Shown in pieces: positions 1 through 7,814 of a DNA stretch of 10,651 bases (within the stretch, counting starts at the first letter, position 1; every line of letters starts with the position of its first letter). The position numbers and the translations under genes were made by a program. The notes below the pieces were generated by a model that was not told the DNA's origin, searched no databases, and saw only the letters and a program-made list of their open reading frames with translations. Origin of the DNA: Spirogloea muscicola (taxonomy: Eukaryota; Streptophyta; Zygnematophyceae; Spirogloeales; Spirogloeaceae); assembly GCA_009602725.1 (NCBI GenBank), contig WELB01000036.1, positions 317,316 through 327,966 of the forward strand. The letters are read 5' to 3'.

Positions 1-1
1 C

Positions 2-1531
2 ACCGCCGGGCGCGGCGGCCTCCGCGCGCCGTGGCAGGGCTGGCGCGACCACGCGCTGTCGTCGCCGGCGGGCGACCCCGGCTACCGCACGCGCGCGCTG
101 CTCATCGCCAATTCCACGCTCTACGGCGGCACCTACTTCGGGCACTGCGGCGATGCCATCGCCGCCTTCCTGGGCGCCGGCGGCGTGCGTCGCGTCCTCT
201 TCGTGCCGTATGCGCTGCACAACTACGACAAGTACTTTGGCAACCCCGGCGCCATCCAGTACGACGACCGAGGCCAGCCGATCGACCACACCGGGCGCCC
301 CAAGGCGCGGCTCGCCGAGCTCGGCTTCGACTGCACCTCCATCCACCATGCGCCGGACCCGGTGAGGCCCGTCCTGCTTGCCGTTCTTGGTGGGTTTTGC
401 GCTGGCCACCGTCGCTCGCCCGCTGTCATTGGTACCTCGTGTTGGTGGCAAATGCCCAATCAAATAACCCGAAAACTGCATGTACAATGCACTCTGACTG
501 CAACCAATAAAACCATCTCTAGGAGCATGAGTCACAGAGCATGACCCCTTGACCAAGTCAGTGACGTGAGCCTTTTGATCAATCGACTAGCTCTTGGGCA
601 GCAGTCCGTAATCTAGTTGACATTGTCAGCGCAGCTTCCCCCTGCTTGCTTGACCAGTTGTCCTCTGGATTGGCCACTGCAAGAGCATCACTGGGCAACC
701 AGTCCCCTCTGACAGCTTGCCAGCAAAGCGCAGGTAAAAGCAGTGGAGGAAGCGGAGGCGGTCTTCATCGGTGGTGGGAACACATTCAACCTCCTGCGCA
801 AGCTTCACTCCTACCCGGGCCTCATTGACACCCTCCGCACGCGCGTCGTGGCCGGGGACCTCCTTTTCATGAGCTCGTCATGCGGGTCCACATGCGCGGG
901 TCCTACCATCAGCGCCAGCATCTGCATGCCCATCTGCCCCATACTGTCGTTTGAAGGCCTCAACATCATTCCTTTCAACATCAGCCCGCACTACCAGGTC
1001 AGTGTGTCCACATGTTCACCATCAGCACAGACAATAGTTCATAATCTTTTCTCTCTCTCTGAAGGTTGCGATTGTGAGCACACAAGATAGTAAATTTCAA
1101 CACAGTCGTCACATCATGACATTCTCTCGCACAGCAAGACAAGGATGTCGTTCATTGAGTGGCTAGCTACTAGCAATTGGTCCTGATCCTTGACATCTAT
1201 GAATGTTGTGGAGCCGCAAAATCAAGAATTGGCAACCCTTGTACAGGAACCTGAGCCCAAGGCCAAGTTGAAGGAGCTTGGATTCAATGTTTCCATGGAG
1301 GAGAATCGAGAGCAGCGTATTAGGCAATACACCGACGAAGAGGATGGGGCAGTGCCGGTGGTTGGCCTCAGAGAGGGCACACTCCTGCAGGTCAATGGAG
1401 CACACAGATCCATCCGGCTGCTTGGAGGCAAGAGTGCCAGGGTGTTTTGGCCAAAGCGAGAACCAGAAGAATTTCAACCGGGAGCACGCATGGACATTCT
1501 GCTGAAAATGAATGACATTAATAACAGGTAA
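2..1531 (+). CDS. Peptidase family S51 (peptidase E / alpha-aspartyl dipeptidase-like), 5' partial, three exons
   Basis: Exons are read at 2-361, 734-997 and 1247-1531, with introns 362-733 (GTGAGG...CAG) and 998-1246 (GTCAGT...CAG). Both introns are phase 0, giving 302 residues without the true N-terminus, because the frame is open to the window edge with no ATG. Family S51 enzymes hydrolyse dipeptides with N-terminal Asp. Visible landmarks are LLIANSTLYGGTYF near residue 37, AVFIGGGNTFNLL (residues 129-141), the nucleophile region MSSSCGS with the likely catalytic Ser at 878-880, FEGLNIIPFNISPHY with the likely catalytic His at 989-991, and VVGLREGT with the likely Glu at 1373-1375. The family's Ser-His-Glu triad is therefore present. 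Two neighbouring motifs are abnormal: SSAG reads SSCG, and the conserved ND before MP reads IC. Exon 3 also carries an unusual insertion after EPEPK. Exon 1 is strongly GC-rich and exon 3 is more AT-rich. The final AACAG/GTAACC could be read as a donor, but the protein already has normal length at the TAA. Confidence 0.85.
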
Positions 1532-2469
1532 CCTTCGTCAGGTCTTATCTCAAGTCCAAGAGATTCTTGGGCACCTATTCTTTCTGTGAGATCTCTATAC
1601 TCGAACAAAAGAGTTTTGCTGTACACAAACAATGGCTTACACTGACTAGGTTGCAAATCAGGCGGCTCATTCTCGTGTACGAACCAGTGGCTCACCAGTG
1701 TTGCGCAAGTACAGACAGGACATTTAAGTCTGATTAGTATTGATTGCAGAAGCATTACAGCACCATCTAGCTAAAGCACACTCCCCAGTCTGGTCTGTTC
1801 AACTGGCACAGCTTGCTACGGCCAAGAATGATGCGAAGTTGTGACAATGTACATAATCACAATGTCTGTTGATAATGTCAATTGGCACTCTGAGCACAAC
1901 TGATCAGCAGGTCTTGTTAGCAGCCGATGACAGGATCATGTAGGTATGGAGTTCAATGATCATCTTAATTGAACTCTTAGCACCTGATGAAAGCAGTCAA
2001 CCAATGTGCTTCTTAAGCAAGACTTTCACAAAGACTCAGGGAGCATCACATCAGCTGAAGTGGAAGTAACAGAGAAGTAGTAAGTATAAGCCCACATCCG
2101 CTTTGAATGTGCACTAACAATTATGTACACAATGGCAATACAGCCTGTTGATATACAAGCTACTGAGGGTGCATAAAGTCTAGGACACCAAAGAATCACA
2201 GAGCTGCTATATTGTACATAAGATAGCTGCACATGCTGAACAACCTCCGGACAGCACAATGGCATCGAAGCTTGTCGAGAGCCAATCACAACTGTCCATC
2301 TGGTGACATCTGCAACGGGCCTCAAAAGATCTGCCCAGTGACAGCCAAATCCTGCGTAGCAATCGGTGTTACACTGTACTGCTGTGATAGAGGCTGCCTG
2401 CTGATGACACCGGCCCTGCTCGAGGCCGCTGCTGGAACTGGAATCATCAAACACTACAAGACGACCACA
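1532..2469. other. Convergent intergenic region / 3'UTRs, no gene seen
   Basis: The stretch lies between the 3' ends of the convergent peptidase (+) and light-harvesting-like (-) genes and is less GC-rich than the flanking exons. No open frame here shows recognisable protein features. A 142-codon open frame on the - strand (2454-2026) starts just beyond the stop of the light-harvesting-like gene and is best read as 3'UTR. TGTAA occurs on the - strand at 2373-2369, 1759-1755 and 1641-1637. None was found on the + strand in this interval, so the polyadenylation site of the peptidase gene is not evident. Confidence 0.6.
2369..2373 (-). terminator. TGTAA polyadenylation signal candidate for the light-harvesting-like gene
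   Basis: TGTAA on the - strand lies about 97 bases after the TGA of the upstream two-exon gene. TGTAA is the common poly(A) signal in chlorophyte algae. The pentamer is short, and two further - strand copies (near 1755 and 1637) are alternatives. Confidence 0.4.
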
Positions 2470-3398
2470 TCACTTTTGGTCTGATGAGAAAGGCTCCACC
2501 TTGGAATCCTCGAAAAACAGCCCTTCGATGACTCGGTCCACGGCAGAGTTCATGAGGTTTTTGCAACCAGTGGCCAAGAGTGCACTGACATGCCTCCGAG
2601 CACGGTATGCCACTGCAAACGTGGCAGCAGATGTTGTTGCAAGCAGACAGAGGCCGAGAATGCCCGCCAGCTTCTCTACACCAATGCCCTGAAAGATGCT
2701 GCTGCCAGTGGCCATCTCAAGTCCCACCGCGGCAGCAAAGAAGATCTATGCAAGCCAGTACCACCAACATCGTCAGGCATGAGAGCGGAGAGACACAATA
2801 CGTCGACCACCAGGCCTAGGATAACCACAATCACCACTAAGTCCTATCTCATTCTTCTGCGCACAACAACGACAAGTGACATGTGCTCTGCGCAATCGAA
2901 GAGCTCTTCCGTCTTGTGGTCAAAGCCGAACAGCTGAGACAGACTTAAGCTTCAGAAAAGCATGCCTAACATGACAAAGCGAAAGGGAGGAAAGAGACTC
3001 ACCATGGCAAAGCGCCCCGATAAGGTCTCCAGATTCTCAACCTGAGCAGATGCCTCGACGCTTGCTGCAAGCAGCTCCACCACTGACGGCTCCAGCTCTG
3101 GCCCGGCCACCGCGGCCTTGGCCGGTCTGGAGCCCTCGTTGTGCTGCGAGAACTCGCTGAGGGTGCAGATCCTGGGGGGCAAGCCCGGCCTGCCGGAGGT
3201 CGTCTGCGGCTCCGACCTGGCCAGCGTGCAGGAGACCCTCAGCGGCCGGCCCTGGGGGCCCTGTCGCACTGCGAGCTGCGACACGCAGCAACGCGGCCCG
3301 GCTGCAGGTCCGCGCGTGATGGCGGAGGTGGACGCCAGCGCGGGGCTGGAACGCCGCGCCCCCAGATCGGTGGCGGCGGCAGGCGCGACGGAGGCCAT
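2470..3398 (-). CDS. Two-helix light-harvesting-like (SEP/ELIP-type) protein, two exons
   Basis: Exon 1 is 3398-3003 and exon 2 is 2745-2470. The intron (3002-2746, GTGAGT...TAG) is phase 0, giving 223 residues. The first 57 residues or so are rich in Ala, Ser, Arg and Pro with few acidic residues and end in a RVSC-like site, as expected of a chloroplast transit peptide. Residues 124-132 read ETLSGRFAM, the ExxxGRxAM chlorophyll-binding signature of LHC, ELIP, SEP and OHP proteins. The intron falls directly after it. The helix continues through exon 2 (IFFAAAVGLEMATG), with the second conserved Glu in GLEMATG at residue 142. A second hydrophobic segment (about 158-179, KLAGILGLCLLATTSAATFAV) lacks the motif, followed by a 44-residue basic then acidic tail. 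Two helices with the motif only in the first match stress-enhanced proteins, which bind pigment and protect thylakoids under high light. The start at 3398 (MASVAP) is chosen as transit-peptide-like, although the frame stays open upstream to an ATG at 3650. Assignment within the family is inference. Confidence 0.8.
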
Positions 3399-3790
3399 GG
3401 AGGGCTGCTGAGAGTGGAGACACAGGCGGGACGCGCCGCGATCGCTGCCTCCGAGGCAGGAACCAGCTCCTACTGAGAGGACAGCCGGGAGCCAAGGCCG
3501 ACGCTCGCCAGCGGCGGCGGCAGCGACGACGGCAGCAGCGGCGGCGGCGGCGCAGGCGGCGGCGGTGGAGGCGATGGGGCTGGTGACGCGGATGTCAAGA
3601 CGGGTGGGAGCTGTACGTGGAAAGGGGGGGGGGCCACGTAGCCGGCTCACCGGTCCCTCCCCCCGCCCTCGCTCCCTCCCTCCCCGCGGCTCCCTTAGGC
3701 TGTTTTCGCGCGCCTCGCCCAGACGGCGCGTGGGAGGAGGGGGGAGTGTGACCCTGAGGTGCCACGTCGCCCGCCCGTCCTAGCTTCTCG
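3399..3790 (-). promoter_or_regulatory. GC-rich 5' leader and promoter region of the light-harvesting-like gene
   Basis: Directly upstream of the chosen start is an imperfect GCC/GCT repeat (about 3509-3570), then a G run of about nine (3625-3633) and pyrimidine/C-rich blocks (3657-3690). Composition changes to ordinary AT content after about 3900. This fits a 5'UTR plus GC-rich promoter on the - strand. The leader is also open in frame with the gene for 84 codons up to an ATG at 3650, which would encode an Ala-rich extension, so the boundary between leader and coding sequence is not certain. Confidence 0.45.
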
Positions 3791-4359
3791 GAACGGCGGC
3801 CAGCACGAACAACCTTTTTGGCCAGACGGCCGTCTGCGCCAGTCTTCGCTTTCCCGCCAGTCGCCAATCGCGTTCCTCGGCGGCTCTGCATTTGTCGACT
3901 CCTTGTCAGGCAATGCAATCGTTCCTACTTGCATTTCTATCAGGCCCTTTTCGGACGTTGTTCAGTCCTCTTGGGCCTTATTACATCAATGGCTTTTGAG
4001 CTCCCGCTTGATTTTATGTAGCAGCCATCGCTCTCATCGTAGGAACTCCCTGCTTTCCCGCCCGCCTACCCCGTCGTCTGGCTCCGATTGTGGCCGCAGC
4101 TCCGACGCCGCTTCCGCCTTCCTACAGTCACGTGCATACAAGCAGTAACCGACCGACCGTGCCGTCTCCAGCCGTCTCGTGCTGTCCACCCCGGAAGCCG
4201 CCCCGCCCACGTTCCGGGCATGCCGCTCCTGCGTGCCGCCCTTTTTCCCCATGTGCCGACCACCATCGGTTCCCAATGCCGCCCAATTCACACTCACCGA
4301 AAACAGCTTTCCTGGATGGGGGCCGATGGCTATGATTTGGACATTGTCGATAATTGTTG
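3791..4359. other. Unassigned region without a supported gene
   Basis: Several short overlapping open frames exist on both strands (for example 3759-4148 on + and 4297-4034 on -), but they are rich in Ser, Pro, Arg and Cys, shadow each other and show no family motif. The region may hold an upstream promoter or an unrecognised 5' exon of something transcribed rightward. Nothing in it can be named. Confidence 0.4.
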
Positions 4360-4412
4360 AGCTGGCTTTGCCAGTCCCTGTTCTCTATGGGCGAGCACAT
4401 CTCTGTGAAGAA
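4360..4412 (+). repeat. Hairpin-repeat family, degenerate copy
   Basis: GAGCTGGCTTTGCCAGTCCC is followed by TCTATGGGCGAGCAC and then a CTGTGAAG tail. It matches the copies at 8131 and 8289 (GGGCTGGCTTTTCCAGCCCC, then CTCAATTGGGCGAGCAC) with a few substitutions. The core can form a short stem. Confidence 0.6.
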
Positions 4413-4494
4413 CCAAATCAATTGAAGAGTAAACCAAGAGAGTAGCTCTCGGTAGCTCCTCCAATTTTACGGGGGCAAGCCGGATTCACGATAT

Positions 4495-4540
4495 GGCGAT
4501 GGCTGTGAGAGGCCAGCCTTGAAAGAATGCACAAGGTGCG
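4495..4540 (-). repeat. Hairpin-repeat family, reverse copy
   Basis: GGCTGTGAGAGGCCAGCC at 4501 is followed by TTGAAAGAATGCACAAGG. On the reverse strand this is the family order CCTTGTNCATTCTTT-GGCTGGCCTCTCACAGCC. Confidence 0.65.
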
Positions 4541-4561
4541 AAAGGCCCGGAAGGCGCAGGC

Positions 4562-4585
4562 GATGGCTGTGAAGCGCCGGCCCTA
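4562..4585 (-). repeat. Hairpin-repeat family, short reverse copy
   Basis: GATGGCTGTGAAGCGCCGGCCC is a diverged reverse copy of the GGGCTGGC...CACAGCC core, 60 bases after the preceding copy and in the same orientation. Confidence 0.5.
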
Positions 4586-4659
4586 AAGCATACACCTGAT
4601 CTCGATACCCGAAGAACCCGAAAGACAGTGGATGGACGCAGTTAGGCCAGGACACGTAA

Positions 4660-4941
4660 GTAGCCGACACCCCAAGCACGGCATGTGACGGCGGGAAGAA
4701 ACTGCTCGGTTTTCTTAGCAGGACGCGGCCGGGTGGGACCTTCCCGGCCGTGCTGCCCACGCGCCGGGCCCACCGCCTGCGCGTGGCTGAAGAAGTGGCT
4801 CTCCCCTTGAACCACTTTTTCCATCTAGATGTGTTTGCCTCTTTACTTGGCCATTTGGCCTTCGTTTCAAATACACGAAAGGTTTCCCATGGGGGCAAGG
4901 GCTGTGAGAAGCCAGCCACAAAAGGATTGACAAGTGATTGA
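4660..4941 (+). other. Unidentified open frame of 93 codons between repeat copies
   Basis: The frame is open from just after a TAA at 4657 to TGA at 4939 and has no ATG near its beginning. The segment around 4741-4880 reads FPAVLPTRRAHRLRVAEEVA, followed by PLNHFFHLDVFASLLGHLAF. It mixes charged and hydrophobic blocks more like a real protein than the neighbouring frames. It runs into the reverse hairpin repeat at 4890, which supplies its last residues. No family was recognised. It could be an exon, a fragment of a transposable-element ORF, or chance. Confidence 0.2.
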
Positions 4942-5016
4942 AAGTGCCCGCATAGTCCTTTGTCCTCGTCCTTGTACCTTGTCCATTCCTTCTGGGCTTG
5001 CCATTCACAGCCCCCA
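4890..5016. repeat. Foldback pair of hairpin repeats (MITE-like)
   Basis: A reverse copy (4892-4935, GGGCTGTGAGAAGCCAGCC then AAAGGATTGACAAG) faces a forward copy (4977-5016, CTTGTCCATTCCTT then GGGCTTGCCATTCACAGCC). The two are imperfect inverted repeats of about 40 bases, with roughly three quarters of positions matching by eye, around a 41-base centre. This arrangement resembles a miniature foldback element. No clear target-site duplication was identified. Confidence 0.55.
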
Positions 5017-5030
5017 CTGGAAGAGCTCAG

Positions 5031-5673
5031 TTCTTCCTCACTCCCTTGGAGGCCGAGACAGGTGCTTCTCCAACGTCAAGGCTTGTGTTGGCCACATGCT
5101 TCTGCAAGGAGGCTTGTCATGTAGCATGGTCAGGGTCAGCATGTCGGAAAGCAGAAATTGCTACAGAAAGAAGCAGAAAAGGCGAGTGGTGCAAAATGAA
5201 AGCGAGGCCAAGCTGAGCCACACACAAGAAGCGCCCACCTGTGATGACGGGATGGCAGCACGACTTAAACCAAAGCACTTCGCTCTCCGAGTGCCACTGC
5301 TTTGATTCAGGATGGCCGCATCATAGCGGCCTTTGCCGCATAGCTGCCACCTGCCAGAGTCCACCCTTCCAACCTACTGTATTGTCCGTGACATTGGCAA
5401 TCCACGTGTGCTGCTGCTCGAATCGAGTGCTCTGCGCAATGCTTTAACCCAGATGGGAGAGGCTGACTGAGAGTGACTTGTACAACTTCTAGGTACAGCT
5501 TCTTTCATGTTATTATGCCATAGCACGCAAGTCGATTGACTTGGGCTCATTGAGTTGACCAACATTAGCTCTACTGACTATGGTACATCAGTCCCACAAC
5601 TGCCGTATCTGTCAAATCAGGTCGCCATGTAAAGTTAGATCAACGTAGGCCATATTTATAAGGAGCAGATGCG
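5031..5673. other. Unassigned region
   Basis: No recognisable gene was found. Open frames on + (for example to 5216 and 5305) are continuous with the preceding repeat copy and have Cys- and Lys-rich stretches, but they lack ATG starts of usable context and family motifs. A TATA-like CATATTTATAAGG lies at 5651-5663. Confidence 0.35.
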
Positions 5674-5826
5674 ATGGTGCGTTTGTTGGCGCAGGCGACC
5701 ATTCATAAGCTTTTGCACTGGCTTGCGCAACGAGCAGTGCACAGTCAGCAGCAAGGTGATGTCAGCGTGCAACTGTTTTTGGCGGCCACTTTTTCTGGAT
5801 TGCAGCTGCTGACTAGGGATCATTGA
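5674..5826 (+). CDS. Small ORF of 50 codons behind a TATA-like box, unidentified
   Basis: ATG at 5674 (G at +4) opens 50 codons to TGA at 5824. The peptide begins MVRLLAQATIHKLLHWLAQR and ends LFLAATFSGLQLLTRDH, so it is Leu- and Gln-rich with two amphipathic or hydrophobic stretches. TATTTATAAGG sits at 5653-5663, about 12-21 bases before the ATG, which is closer than a normal TATA-to-start distance in a gene with a 5'UTR. No family was recognised and nothing in the neighbourhood suggests a role. It may be an exon, a smORF or chance. Confidence 0.2.
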   Translation: MVRLLAQATIHKLLHWLAQRAVHSQQQGDVSVQLFLAATFSGLQLLTRDH

Positions 5827-5949
5827 GCCACCCTCCGTAGTGTTCACTTGCTATCCTAAGCGGTATGCTTTTTGCGGCTCCATTGGGCCTTGTCATCTGC
5901 ATTGCTGTGTGCTTTTAGCAACTCTCGGCACTTTGGACCATGTCCCGTT

Positions 5950-6010
5950 TTCCTGGGCTGCCTTCCACAGCCCTTTCACAGCCTTCGCCCCCTTGTAAGA
6001 GCTTCCTCTC
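5950..6010 (+). repeat. Hairpin-repeat family, forward copy with extra CACAGCC
   Basis: TCCTGGGCTGCCTTCCACAG is followed by CCCTTTCACAGCCTTCGCCCCCTT and GTAAGAGCTTCC. The 3' half matches the copy at 10085 (CACAGCCCTCGCCCCTTTCGGAAGAGC), and the CACAGCC block appears twice. Confidence 0.6.
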
Positions 6011-6088
6011 TTTCCATGGGCACCTCAAGCTCATGGCATATTGTACTGTAATCTGTACTGGTATTAAATCTGTACTCGTACCAAAAGC

Positions 6089-6093
6089 TTACA
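6089..6093 (-). terminator. TGTAA polyadenylation signal candidate for the PLAC8 gene
   Basis: TGTAA on the - strand lies about 350 bases after the TAA at 6441. Long 3'UTRs are usual in green algae. The site is adjacent to a cluster of TGTACT repeats (6043-6081). Confidence 0.35.
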
Positions 6094-6440
6094 AGGATGG
6101 GGCATATCCTTGGACATCTAGTCAGACCGCTGCTCATAACAATCAGGACTCTCTTCCTGCCCAGACTCAACCTTGAGCAGAGGTAGGCAAGGGGACTGGT
6201 GAAACCCTGTACACAGTTGCCAGAAGGCACAATAACAGGCATGATCACTTCGACCGTGAACACTGAGGTGGTCTTCCAGCTCACACTACCAGAGCAATGG
6301 GACGGGAATCTAGTCCTGCTACCAATCCTCTGGTTTTGAGGAGTAGGATCACTTTTGAGGAGCGGAAGCATGCCTCTGTCTGCCCCAATCCCTGCTGCTG
6401 AACCGATAATACCTGTCCTCATCGTGCAGGCCATCTCGTC

Positions 6441-7814
6441 TTACTTATACATGCTCTGGCCTTGAGGAGGGACGGTGCCCTGGCTCTGGAACTTGATGAT
6501 GTTAGCTTGGTAGCCTGCAGACTCCAAGGAATCTTATCAGGCACTCCAGCCACTGTGCTCAAAGAGTCAAGACAGTAGTGAGGCAGGTCTACGACATCAA
6601 GAGGCAAACTTGACTTGGCAATGCTTACCAATAGCAGGGTCCCACCCACGGTTCTTCAGCTCGCGGTTCTCCTGCGCAAAGGCGCAGCACGCGCACAAGC
6701 AATGCTGCATAATAGCAAGCACCAGGAATCAGGTGAGTATGATGCTACCTCAATGACGTGATTAACGTGACTCCCACGAGTGAGCAATTCTATACATCAC
6801 ACGGATACTTTTGCATTGTCAAGGGCAGTGGCATACCGTGCAGCAGTCTCCAGCGCAGTTATCTGGCAGATTGTACTTCTGGCGCAGCTTCGAGCGGAAG
6901 CCCATGGAGTAAAAGCAACCACACCCGGTGAATATTTGGATGACATACCAGAGAAGACCGGCTGTTGCGCATGTTGCTGCACGTGGTAAGAGGCTTCACA
7001 GAAGTCAAGGGAAAGGCAGTAGTGCTGTCACTGTGCCGAGATGACCAACTTTCTGCAACATCTGATGTACACAGCATGCAGAGCCTTCTCCTTCCTCTCC
7101 CTCTGCGTCCATTTGGCTGGCTTGCACAGAGTCCCCAGAGAAGCCACTGCTCCGTGGACGCTGCTCAAGATGCGACTTACACACTACCGCATTGAGTCGG
7201 TGGCAATGTGGGCCAGCAGGCTGAGTTACTCACTGTGCCCATCATCCACGATCTCGGCATTTCGGCCAAGGATAAGGCACGGCACGCAACATGAGCAGAA
7301 ACCTGCGCGTGAATGAGAGAGGCCAGTGACTTTGTTGGCGAACAGACACTCTCCATCACCGACACATGCGAACCTTAGGCTTAGCGCTGGACCACGTGCT
7401 TCTGAGTGTAGTGCCGGTTCTCAGATGCCAGCTGTAACAGGTATCCGGCAAACTGGCTGATGCCGCGCGCCTTCGAGCGGTCGGGGTGGCCTTGCCGTGG
7501 CACATGCGACATTGTTCACTGGGGACTTGATGCGGCTCAGACGGGCGACCGGAAAGCCTCCCGGCTGCTCTCTGCCATAGTCATGTGGCCACGAGGACGA
7601 CTGCGGCTAGCCACCGGTGTCAACAGAATGCCGCCGTGAGGGACCAAAGGCAAGTTAGGAGGGGCGCCTCACATATCCCGAGGTCCTCGAAGCAGCCGCA
7701 GAGGCCGGTGGTCCAGCGGCCGTGTGGGGGGCCGCCCGCGGGGCCCGGCGGCATGCCGGGGTTGCCGTACACGGGCACCGGCGCCTGCTGCGCGTAGCCG
7801 CCGGCGTAAGCCAT
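6441..7814 (-). CDS. PLAC8-family cysteine-rich protein, complete, five exons
   Basis: Exons are 7814-7673, 7302-7234, 6976-6837, 6704-6629 and 6514-6441. All introns begin GT and end AG (donors GTGAGG, GTGAGT, GTATGC, GTAAGC), and the exons sum to 501 bases, or 166 residues plus stop. The N-terminal 31 residues are Gly/Pro/Gln/Tyr-rich and probably disordered. The PLAC8 domain follows: RWTTGLCGCFEDLGIC (33-48), FCSCCVPCLILGRNAEIVDDG (49-69), a hydrophobic segment TAGLLWYVIQIFTGCGCFY (75-93), FRSKLRQKYNLPDNCAGDCC (97-116), and HCLCACCAFAQENRELKNRG (118-137). CCxxPC-like and QExRELK signatures are both present. Plant and fungal members are small membrane proteins linked to cadmium resistance, cell-number control and cation transport, so the substrate here is unknown. 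The start at 7814 (MAYAGGY) is preferred over an in-frame ATG at 7883, which would read through a Pro-rich stretch containing the ambiguous base. Introns 2 and 3 contain dispersed repeats. Confidence 0.9.
6768..6810 (+). repeat. Block A repeat inside PLAC8 intron 3
   Basis: GACTCCCACGAGTGAGCA is followed by ATACATC and AC.GG. It matches the array units at 9155-9195 and 9795-9835. It lies within the intron 6836-6705, so copies are dispersed beyond the main array. Confidence 0.6.
7105..7135 (+). repeat. Hairpin-repeat family, degenerate copy in PLAC8 intron 2
   Basis: GCGTCCATTTGGCTGGCTTG then CACAGAGTCCCC keeps the family order GTCCATT-TTTGGGCTGGCTT-CACAG-CCCC with deletions. It is intronic to the - strand PLAC8 gene. 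Confidence 0.45.

Noticed and set aside
2026-2454. 142-codon open frame on the - strand
   Set aside because: It begins just after the stop of the light-harvesting-like gene, is Ser/Cys-rich without motifs, and is best read as 3'UTR.
3118-3476. Two + strand open frames (3118-3411, 3141-3476)
   Set aside because: They are shadows of exon 1 of the light-harvesting-like gene, whose splice join and LHC motif identify the coding strand.
3565-3934. Overlapping open frames on both strands in the GC-rich promoter block
   Set aside because: Arg/Gly/Pro-rich, mutually overlapping, and inside the presumed promoter and leader of the light-harvesting-like gene.
4467-4919. 150-codon open frame on the - strand
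   Set aside because: Much of it is translation of three reverse repeat copies, which gives repeated AGxSQPxP peptides; it is a compositional open frame, not a supported gene.
5976-6434. 152-codon open frame on the - strand starting 7 bases after the PLAC8 stop
   Set aside because: No family features; it overlaps a dispersed repeat and the candidate TGTAA signal, so it is probably 3'UTR.
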